Below, piece by piece: positions 28,593 through 35,314 of a stretch of 37,468 bases of DNA. The DNA lies in contig CABYOP010000008.1 of assembly GCA_902520645.1 (NCBI GenBank), positions 1 to 37,468 of the forward strand, given 5' to 3'. Numbering within the stretch: the stretch's first letter is position 1; the number at the start of each line of letters is the position of its first letter. The notes under the pieces are model-generated. The model did no database searches, was not told where the DNA came from, and saw only the letters and a list, made by a program, of their open reading frames with translations. This DNA comes from an uncultured Pelagibacteraceae bacterium (GTDB taxonomy: Bacteria > Pseudomonadota > Alphaproteobacteria > Pelagibacterales > Pelagibacteraceae). A program made the translations under genes and the position numbers.

Positions 28593-31264
28593 AAAAACTA
28601 ATTTTAAATTTTAAATCTAAAGATAGCAAAAAAATTAAAATCCCCAGAAATTTTTTGGGTGGAAAAGGTGCAAATCTATCAGAAATGGGTCGGATGGGAT
28701 TACCAGTTCCACCTGGATTTACTATTTCTACAAAAGTATGCGATATATTTTATAAAGATAAAAAAAAACTTAATAAAAGTGTAATCACATCAATTAAAAA
28801 AGAGTTAAAGTCTGTTGAAAAAGAAGTTTCAAAAAAATTTGGTGATTTAAAAAATCCATTATTACTATCAGTTAGATCTGGAGCAAGAGTTTCTATGCCT
28901 GGTATGATGGATACAATTTTAAATTTAGGATTAAATGATAAAACTGTTGAAGCACTTAAATCAAAAACCTCACATGGTCGATTTGCTAAAGATAGCTATA
29001 GAAGATTTATTCAAATGTATGGCAATGTAGTGATGGGTGTTGAAGGATATCATTTTGAGGAATTAATAGAGAATTATAAACTTACAAAAGGTGTCTTGCT
29101 GGACACTGATTTAGATGAAAATGACTGGGATGGACTAATTGAAGATTTTAAAAGGACAGTTAAGGAAAGAGCAAATAAAGATTTTCCACAAGATGTTCAT
29201 GAACAATTATTGGGAGCAATCAGTGCAGTATTTCTGTCTTGGGATAGTAAGAGAGCAAAGGTCTATAGAAAATTAAATCATATACCTGCAGAGTGGGGTA
29301 CAGCAGTTAATGTTCAATCTATGGTTTTTGGAAACATGGGCGATGACTGTGCAACAGGTGTGGTTTTCACTAGAAATCCATCAGATGGTGCAAACGAAAT
29401 TTATGGAGAATATTTAATTAATGCACAAGGAGAGGATGTTGTGGCTGGTACAAGAACACCACAATATATAACTAAAAAAGCAAGACAAAATGCTAAAGTT
29501 AAAGCTCCATCAATGGAGGAGTCTATGCCCAAAGTTTATAAGCAACTTTATAAGATCCTAAAAAAATTAGAAAAGCATTACAAAGATATGCAAGATGTAG
29601 AGTTTACAGTTGAAAATAAAAAACTTTGGATGCTTCAAACACGTTCTGGGAAAAGAACTGCAAAATCTGCAGTTAAAATTGCTGTTGACATGGTAAAAGA
29701 AAAATTAATTTCAAAAAAAGAGGCTGTGCTTAGAATTGATCCTCACTCACTTGATACACTCCTCCATCCAACTCTAGATGAAAAAAGTACAATTAAGGTA
29801 ATCGCAAAAGGTTTGCCTGCCTCACCAGGTGCCGCTAGTGGTAAAGTCGTATTTACATCTGAAGAAGCAGAAAGGCTAACATCAATTATGCAGGATACAA
29901 TATTGGTTAGGGTAGAAACCTCACCTGAAGATATACAGGGAATGCATGCAGCTAAAGGTATTTTAACTGCAAGAGGTGGTATGACAAGTCATGCGGCCGT
30001 TGTAGCAAGAGGAATGGGAAGACCGTGTGTTTCTGGATCAAGTGAAATTGATATTAATTATGAAAAGAAGTCATTTAAAACATCATCGATGGAAATTAAA
30101 GAGGGAGATATAATTACAATAGATGGTTCAACAGGAAGAATAATCGAAGGTAGTGTTGCAACTTTAAAGCCAGAAATATCTGGTGATTTTTCAAAATTAA
30201 TGTCCTGGGCAGATAGTTATAGAAAATTAAATATAAGAACAAACTCTGAGACTTCAAAAGATACTAAAACCGCAAAAGATTTTGGTGCTGAGGGCATTGG
30301 ACTTTGCAGAACTGAGCATATGTTTTTTGATGAGGAGAGAATTTTATCAGTAAGGGAAATGATTCTTTCTAAAACTAAAGAGGACAGAGCTAAAGCTTTA
30401 GATAAACTTTTACCTCATCAAAAAAAAGATTTTACTGAAATTTTTAAGATTATGAATGGCTTGCCTGTTACAGTGAGATTATTAGATCCTCCTCTACATG
30501 AATTTTTACCAAAAACAAATAAAGAAATAAATGAATTAGCTGAAACTGTTAATCTTTCAATAAAAGAAGTTGAAACAAGAATAGAGGAACTTCACGAACA
30601 AAATCCAATGTTAGGTCATAGAGGTTGCAGATTAGCTATATCATTTCCTGAGATATATGAAATGCAATGTAGAGCAATTTTCGAAGCACTATGTGAGCTT
30701 AAAAAAAACAAAATTAAATCAGCTTTTCCAGAAATTATGATCCCATTGGTTTCTACAGAAACTGAAATTAAACTAATGAAAGATTTAGTTAAAAAAGTAG
30801 CAATTAAAGTTCAAAAAGAAAATAAATTAAAAATAGAATTTACTGTAGGAACAATGATTGAGCTTCCAAGAGCAGCTATTAAGGCAAAAGAAATAGCAAA
30901 ACATGCAGAATTTTTTAGTTTTGGTACCAATGATTTAACACAAACTACATTTGGAATAAGCAGAGATGATAGCGGTAAATTTTTAAATGATTACTTAGAA
31001 AATAAAATATTTTCTGTTGATCCTTTTGTTTCAATTGATGAGGGAGTATCAGATTTAGTTGAAATAGCTGTAAAAAAGGGAAGAGGACAAAACAAGAAAC
31101 TAAAGCTAGGTATTTGTGGTGAACATGGTGGGGATCCAAAAAGTATATTTTTTTGTGTTAAGGCAGGATTAGATTATGTTTCTTGCTCTCCATACAGAGT
31201 TCCCGTAGCTAGATTAGCTGCTGCGCAAGCAGAGCTAAAAAATTTATACAAAAATAATAAGTAA
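28589..31264 (+). CDS. ppdK: PpdK, pyruvate phosphate dikinase
   Basis: PpdK reversibly interconverts pyruvate, ATP and phosphate with PEP, AMP and diphosphate. It serves in gluconeogenesis or as a diphosphate-linked glycolytic step. The 891-residue protein starts with the nucleotide-binding GGKGANLSEMGRMGLPVPPGF (23-43). The phosphohistidine domain has GGMTSHAAVVARGMGRPC with His468. The PEP-binding barrel contains FGTNDLTQTTFGISRDD and CGEHGGDP, then the terminal SCSPYRVPVARLAAAQAELK. All hallmarks are intact. A second, diverged copy of only this C-terminal stretch lies about 1 kb downstream (see the remnant at 32267), indicating past recombination at the gene's 3' end. Confidence 0.97.
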   Translation: MKKLILNFKSKDSKKIKIPRNFLGGKGANLSEMGRMGLPVPPGFTISTKVCDIFYKDKKKLNKSVITSIKKELKSVEKEVSKKFGDLKNPLLLSVRSGARVSMPGMMDTILNLGLNDKTVEALKSKTSHGRFAKDSYRRFIQMYGNVVMGVEGYHFEELIENYKLTKGVLLDTDLDENDWDGLIEDFKRTVKERANKDFPQDVHEQLLGAISAVFLSWDSKRAKVYRKLNHIPAEWGTAVNVQSMVFGNMGDDCATGVVFTRNPSDGANEIYGEYLINAQGEDVVAGTRTPQYITKKARQNAKVKAPSMEESMPKVYKQLYKILKKLEKHYKDMQDVEFTVENKKLWMLQTRSGKRTAKSAVKIAVDMVKEKLISKKEAVLRIDPHSLDTLLHPTLDEKSTIKVIAKGLPASPGAASGKVVFTSEEAERLTSIMQDTILVRVETSPEDIQGMHAAKGILTARGGMTSHAAVVARGMGRPCVSGSSEIDINYEKKSFKTSSMEIKEGDIITIDGSTGRIIEGSVATLKPEISGDFSKLMSWADSYRKLNIRTNSETSKDTKTAKDFGAEGIGLCRTEHMFFDEERILSVREMILSKTKEDRAKALDKLLPHQKKDFTEIFKIMNGLPVTVRLLDPPLHEFLPKTNKEINELAETVNLSIKEVETRIEELHEQNPMLGHRGCRLAISFPEIYEMQCRAIFEALCELKKNKIKSAFPEIMIPLVSTETEIKLMKDLVKKVAIKVQKENKLKIEFTVGTMIELPRAAIKAKEIAKHAEFFSFGTNDLTQTTFGISRDDSGKFLNDYLENKIFSVDPFVSIDEGVSDLVEIAVKKGRGQNKKLKLGICGEHGGDPKSIFFCVKAGLDYVSCSPYRVPVARLAAAQAELKNLYKNNK

Positions 31265-31286
31265 ATACTAACATTATAAATTAGTT

Positions 31287-32195
31287 CTATCTTTTTTTTA
31301 AAATTATTCCAAGGGCAACATCAGATCTAGTAAAAATAGATATTAATATTTGAAGTGGAAATAGAATAATGTTTAAAAAACTAAATCTTAATTCTTTTTT
31401 AAATTTCAACATATTTTGAATTGAGGTACCTAAAATAGGTATATTCATAGAATGAAATGTCAATTTAAAATCTTTATTAAAAGCTTTTGTAAAATTTTCT
31501 TTATTGAAATGGTTTATATGATGAGGCAAACATAATTGTGCATAATTATTTCTAAAAATTTTAAGAAAGATATTTGATTTTATACTGTGATTAGGTATTT
31601 CAACATAAATTGTTCCATCTTTCGATATTTTTTTACTTAAATTTTTAATATATCTTTTTGGATTAGGACAGTGTTCCAACACATGTCTTAGTAAAATTAT
31701 GTCAAATTTTATTTTTTTTTTTTCTAACATTTTATAATTAAGATATTTAATATTTTTTTTTAAATTAGATGGTTTTTGTAAACTTATATCACTTGCAAAA
31801 AGTCTATTTTGATTTTTGCTAAAATAATTAATAAGATAACCATCTCCTACACCATAGTCCAGAATATTTAATTTTTTTTTTTTTATATTTAAAAAAACTA
31901 TTTTCTCAATTTTTTTTACTTGAAATATACGTAACTTATGAAAAAAATTAACTAAAAAATCAAACTTATATTTTATATCTTTTTTTTGATCTGAGCCTCC
32001 ATATTTATAAATTTCAGACCACGTAAAACTATTTGCTGGAATCTTATTTGTAAATTCACAATTACATTTTTTACATAAATTAATTCTAAATATATTTTTT
32101 AAAAATTTTTTTTCATAAATTGTTCTATTAAAATTATTTTCTTGATTACAATTAAAACATTTATATTTTGTAAATTTTAATTTATTGATCACCAT
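31287..32195 (-). CDS. Zinc-ribbon class I SAM-dependent methyltransferase
   Basis: The 302-residue product begins with a probable zinc-binding knuckle pair (Cys13-x2-Cys16 and Cys41-x2-Cys44). A Rossmann-fold methyltransferase domain follows. Motif I is ILDYGVGDGY (111-120), and LLRHVLEHCPNPKRYIKNLS with GTIYVEIPNH are typical of the Methyltransf_23 group. Zinc-ribbon methyltransferases of this layout are frequent in sugar and surface-glycan modification clusters, so a sugar or lipid-linked substrate is possible but not shown. The gene is extremely A+T-rich and Lys/Asn-rich. It sits, opposite to its neighbours, between ppdK (22-base gap) and a remnant of a second ppdK 3' end. It looks like an acquired insert. 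Confidence 0.8.
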   Translation of the reverse strand: MVINKLKFTKYKCFNCNQENNFNRTIYEKKFLKNIFRINLCKKCNCEFTNKIPANSFTWSEIYKYGGSDQKKDIKYKFDFLVNFFHKLRIFQVKKIEKIVFLNIKKKKLNILDYGVGDGYLINYFSKNQNRLFASDISLQKPSNLKKNIKYLNYKMLEKKKIKFDIILLRHVLEHCPNPKRYIKNLSKKISKDGTIYVEIPNHSIKSNIFLKIFRNNYAQLCLPHHINHFNKENFTKAFNKDFKLTFHSMNIPILGTSIQNMLKFKKELRFSFLNIILFPLQILISIFTRSDVALGIILKKR

Positions 32196-32266
32196 AAGTT
32201 GTTAATTACATTTAAAAAAATTTAAGTCTATCGAAGATGTTCCTGCAACTATGTGGTGTGGCGTAA

Positions 32267-32353
32267 ATGGCATATATTAATTATGTGTCTTGTTCCCCTT
32301 ATAGAGTTCCAGTAGACAGATTAGCAGCAGCACAAGCAGAACTTAAAAAATAA
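32267..32353 (+). pseudogene. Remnant of a second ppdK 3' end (last ~25 codons)
   Basis: An open stretch of 28 codons reads MAYINYVSCSPYRVPVDRLA and continues AAQAELKK before TAA. From NYVSCSPYRV onward it aligns without gaps with the end of the intact PpdK (about residues 862-886), with only two clear amino acid changes (Asp to Asn, Ala to Asp). At the DNA level roughly 14 of 73 bases differ, nearly all at third positions. No similarity to ppdK is evident before about 32272. It has the same orientation as ppdK. A translated mini-ORF is conceivable, but a recombination remnant is the simpler reading. The 71 bases between the methyltransferase gene and this ORF (32196-32266) show nothing recognisable. 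Confidence 0.85.
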
Positions 32354-32380
32354 TTATTTTTACGAGGGGGCATGTGTAGA

Positions 32381-32534
32381 ATGACTAATAAATCATTATT
32401 AACAGAAAATAAAGACTTTTGGAAACTTCAGAGTTGAAGTATTTGAAAGAGTTAGAGATTTAGGATTTAATAATAACCAATTGTATTTATTCATGGAAGA
32501 TAACCCTTCTATAGGTATGATAAATTTAAATTAA
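32381..32534 (+). pseudogene. Frameshifted small ORF remnant of unknown origin
   Basis: Downstream of a GAGGGGG sequence (32364-32370), ATG at 32381 opens MTNKSLLTENKDFW but stops after 18 codons (TGA 32435-32437). In the +1 frame, from about 32421, coding-like sequence continues as GNFRVEVFERVRDLGFNNNQ and on to SIGMINLN, ending TAA at 32532-32534. Joined, the two frames would give a protein of about 50 residues. I do not recognise a family. It may be a decayed gene, the tail of a larger lost gene, or chance open frames. With the ppdK remnant it makes up the 401-base stretch 32196-32596 that has no intact gene. Confidence 0.4.
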
Positions 32535-32596
32535 AACTAAACCCTAATATTAATATATTTGGATTATGAAAAATATATTTTAATTATTATCTTATA

Positions 32597-33937
32597 ATGA
32601 ACTTCCTAAAAAAAACATTTTCACCAACAATTTTAGTTATATCGTTTTTGTTATTTTTTTATACATTTTATAAATCAGAAATTTTTTGGCTTGGAGGCAA
32701 AAGAAGTTATTATTTAACTTATTATTTTATATCATCATTATTAATTTTTTTTTCTATCCTTACATTTTTTATTAATCAAAAAATAAAGGAATATTTAATT
32801 ATTACAGTTATAAGTTTATTAGCAAGTTTATATCTATTTGAGGGATATTTAACTTTTAAAGAGAAACCTTCAAATAAGGAATTTTTATATTCAAAAGATT
32901 TAATTTTAAAAGAAAAACTTTTTGAAAAACGAACTGGAAAAAAATGGGATAAAAGAAGCAGATTTGAAATTTACAATGATTTAAAAAAAAAAAATAATAA
33001 GGTTGTAGTAAGTGTTGGTCCAGAAATTTATCTTAAAAATAATTTCTCAATTTTTTCTTTATCAGCTATTTCAAATTCTGAAACAATCTTGTGCAATGAA
33101 AATGGATACTATGCGATATATCAAAGCGATAGATATGGATTTAATAACCCAGATACAGAATGGGATAAAAATAAAATTGAGTATATTTTAGTTGGAGATT
33201 CTTTCACTCATGGCTATTGTGTAAATAGACCAGATGATATCAGTTCTGTTCTGAGAACTTTATCAGGTAAATCAACATTAAATTTAGGACGATTGGGAAA
33301 TGGACCATTAAATCAGTACGCTACATTAAGAGAATATTTAAATTCAAATGTAAGAAAAGTCTTATGGATTTATTATGAAGGTAATGACTTAAAAGATTTA
33401 GAAAATGAAATGAATAACCAAATTTTAATTAATTATTTAAATGATTTAACTTTTACTCAAAATCTTAAATTAAAACAAAATGATATTAATATTTTAACAA
33501 AAAACTTTATAAAAAGATATAAGGATAGAGATAGAAATATAGACAAAGAAAAATTAAAATTTAAATTATTTAAATTTATTAAAATTTTTAATACAAGAAA
33601 TTTAATCTTTCCACCACCACCCGTACCAACACCAAAACTAGAATTTAAAAAAATACTTCAATCCACAAAAGAACTAACAGAAAAAAATAATTCAAAATTG
33701 TATTTTGTATATTTGCCTGAATACCAACGTTATAAATCAAATTATAATAATAAAGATTATAATTTGGTTAAAAGTATTGTAAGTGAACTAAACATTCCTT
33801 TCATTGACATACATAAAAAAGTTTTCGAAAAAGAAAAAAATCCTTTAAAACTTTTTCCATTTGGACTTTATGGTCATTACAATGTTGAAGGTTACAAAAA
33901 AGTTGGTGAAACTATTTTTCAATATACCAAAGATTAG
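32597..33937 (+). CDS. Membrane-anchored SGNH/GDSL hydrolase-like protein
   Basis: The 446-residue protein has about three N-terminal membrane helices (10-25, 41-60 and 66-84). A large domain with SGNH-hydrolase blocks follows: GDSFTHG with the nucleophile Ser202, an N/G-rich GNGP at 234-237 (block II-like), EGND at 261-264 (block III-like) and a late GHYNVEGY near 427 supplying the catalytic His. The Asp that usually precedes this His (as in DGHYN) is replaced by Tyr (LYGHYN). The family includes esterases and O-acetyl transfer or removal enzymes acting on glycans; the substrate here is unknown. Its A+T content is high even for this window. It lies between the ppdK remnant and tmRNA, toward which it converges. 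Confidence 0.75.
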   Translation: MNFLKKTFSPTILVISFLLFFYTFYKSEIFWLGGKRSYYLTYYFISSLLIFFSILTFFINQKIKEYLIITVISLLASLYLFEGYLTFKEKPSNKEFLYSKDLILKEKLFEKRTGKKWDKRSRFEIYNDLKKKNNKVVVSVGPEIYLKNNFSIFSLSAISNSETILCNENGYYAIYQSDRYGFNNPDTEWDKNKIEYILVGDSFTHGYCVNRPDDISSVLRTLSGKSTLNLGRLGNGPLNQYATLREYLNSNVRKVLWIYYEGNDLKDLENEMNNQILINYLNDLTFTQNLKLKQNDINILTKNFIKRYKDRDRNIDKEKLKFKLFKFIKIFNTRNLIFPPPPVPTPKLEFKKILQSTKELTEKNNSKLYFVYLPEYQRYKSNYNNKDYNLVKSIVSELNIPFIDIHKKVFEKEKNPLKLFPFGLYGHYNVEGYKKVGETIFQYTKD

Positions 33938-33969
33938 ATCTTACTGTTCGTTGGGAAAGGAAATTATAA

Positions 33970-34228
33970 GGGGCGTTCTGTTGCCAGGTGCCCCAGACCC
34001 CGTTTGCTTAATTAACTAAGTTAATTAGGCAGCAAGTGCATAACTTTCGTTAGCAATTATAAATTAGCCCGTTACGGTGGAACAATCCCGAACGAAAGAA
34101 TAGCCTTTAGTCATCCGTCGAATCTAATTCACCCCCATAAGTTGTAATGGTGGAGGTGGTGGGTACTGCCCCCACGTCCGCAATGTTTATTACGAAATTC
34201 GTTTATCGTCATAGTTGGAAAACCAACA
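33970..34228 (-). ncRNA. ssrA: Circularly permuted two-piece tmRNA (alphaproteobacterial type)
   Basis: Read on the minus strand, the acceptor piece comes first. It has T-stem GTGGG/CCCAC with loop GGCAGTA, 3' acceptor strand CACCTCC, then A and an encoded CCA ending at 34148. After an 11-base linker (34147-34137) comes the coding piece, starting GGGGGTG at 34136. This pairs over seven positions with CACCTCC and leads into the conserved AGATTCGACGG. The tag frame (34054-34025) reads ANESYALAA and stop. It is followed by a TTAACTTAGTTAA hairpin and a GGGGC/GCCCC stem ending near 33970. The order acceptor-linker-coding is the permuted arrangement of alphaproteobacteria. tmRNA with SmpB rescues stalled ribosomes. 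Outer ends are approximate. Confidence 0.93.
34025..34054 (-). other. tmRNA proteolysis-tag reading frame, ANESYALAA
   Basis: GCT AAC GAA AGT TAT GCA CTT GCT GCC TAA encodes nine residues plus stop. The ALAA end is the classic degron recognised by ClpXP-type proteases, and the first Ala is the usual resume codon. The frame lies inside the coding piece, between the 5' tRNA-like part and the downstream hairpin. Confidence 0.93.
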
Positions 34229-34233
34229 TTATT

Positions 34234-34261
34234 AATATAAAAGGAATTACAACAGATTCAA
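34234..34261 (-). promoter_or_regulatory. Candidate tmRNA promoter, overlapping a divergent thyX promoter
   Basis: On the minus strand TTGAAT (34261-34256), 16 bases, TATATT (34239-34234) predicts initiation near 34227, just before the GTTGGTTTTCCAAC hairpin that opens the acceptor-piece transcript. On the plus strand TTGGAA (34215-34220), 15 bases, TATAAA (34236-34241) points to thyX. The two -10 elements share bases, so the promoters would exclude each other. This is pattern matching in A+T-rich DNA and is tentative. Confidence 0.4.
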
Positions 34262-34269
34262 TAACAATC

Positions 34270-35217
34270 ATGAAACTTACCAAAGAGCAAGCAGAAGAAA
34301 TAAAAAATCAACAATCTCAAAGTAACCAAACTAAAAGAGTTACTGCACCGGAGCTTGAAACTATTCTTTATGATGCAATTCCTGCATTAGATCATGGTTT
34401 CGTTCGGGTAGTAGATTATATGGGGGATGATACTTCAATTGTTCAATCTGCCAGAGTTTCATATGGAAAAGGAACTAAGCAAGTTTCAACTGACAAAGGT
34501 CTAATTAAATATCTTATGAGACATTGGCATAGCACACCTTTTGAAATGTGTGAGATAAAATACCATATCAAGCTTCCAATATTCATTGCACGACAGTGGA
34601 TAAGACACAGAACTGCAAATGTTAATGAATATTCTGCAAGATATTCAATTTTAGATAAAGAGTTTTATTTACCGTCTTCAGAAAATTTAGCTGCGCAGTC
34701 TACTAGTAACAGACAAGGAAGAGGAGATGTCTTAGAAGGAAAACAAGCTAAGGAAGTATTGGAGCTTTTAAAAAGTGATGCCGAAAGAACATATGATAAC
34801 TATGAAACCATGCTGAATGAAAGATTTGATGGATCTACTATTGACGAAAATAAAAAAGGTTTAGCAAGAGAACTTGCAAGAATGAATTTAACTTTAAACA
34901 CATATACCCAATGGTATTGGAAAACTGATCTATTAAATTTGATGAATTTTTTAAGACTTAGAGCTGACAATCATGCACAGTACGAAATAAGAGTATATGC
35001 AGATATTATGTTAAACACACTTAAAAAATGGGTTCCAATTACTTATGAAGCATTTATGGATTACAGAGTAGGGGGCACTGAAGTTTCATCAAAAGGAAAG
35101 TCAATTATTCAAAAACTTATTAATGGCAAGGAAATTAATTTAGAAAGCTCAGGATTATCTAAAAGAGAATGGAATGAGTTGATGGAAGCTTTTAATCTAA
35201 AAGACAAATTAGTTTAA
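34270..35217 (+). CDS. thyX: ThyX, FAD-dependent thymidylate synthase
   Basis: ThyX methylates dUMP to dTMP with methylene-tetrahydrofolate, FAD and NADPH; no thyA is present in the window. The ThyX signature [15 protein letters not shown] (RHRxxxxNExSxRY type) is clear, as are [35 protein letters not shown] and the C-terminal [16 protein letters not shown] start at ATG 34270 (315 residues, [12 protein letters not shown]). The ORF-track start at 34147 adds 41 residues that are simply the antisense of the tmRNA acceptor piece. The gene is divergent from tmRNA. It depends on folate supplied through FolP, which is also encoded here. Confidence 0.95.
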   Translation: MKLTKEQAEEIKNQQSQSNQTKRVTAPELETILYDAIPALDHGFVRVVDYMGDDTSIVQSARVSYGKGTKQVSTDKGLIKYLMRHWHSTPFEMCEIKYHIKLPIFIARQWIRHRTANVNEYSARYSILDKEFYLPSSENLAAQSTSNRQGRGDVLEGKQAKEVLELLKSDAERTYDNYETMLNERFDGSTIDENKKGLARELARMNLTLNTYTQWYWKTDLLNLMNFLRLRADNHAQYEIRVYADIMLNTLKKWVPITYEAFMDYRVGGTEVSSKGKSIIQKLINGKEINLESSGLSKREWNELMEAFNLKDKLV

Positions 35218-35314
35218 TAACCAAAATTCTTCAGCCAAAAAATTAAATGGTATCATACCTTTGTAGTTTTATATGCTAATTTAAATTTAAGTTTTTAAAT
35301 TAAATTCAATAACT

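Noticed and set aside
32192-32203. CCATAAGTTGT shared by the methyltransferase start region and the tmRNA linker (about 34134-34144), as a possible attachment site
   Set aside because: An 11-base match is expected by chance many times in 37 kb of A+T-rich DNA, and no integrase gene is present.
34147-34269. N-terminal 41 codons of the ORF-track thyX
   Set aside because: They lie antisense to the tmRNA acceptor piece and promoter; ThyX family similarity begins after the ATG at 34270.
35278-35310. A+T-only inverted sequence between thyX and the ThDP gene, as a bidirectional terminator
   Set aside because: The pairing is weak and imperfect with no G+C stem; it cannot be told from background.
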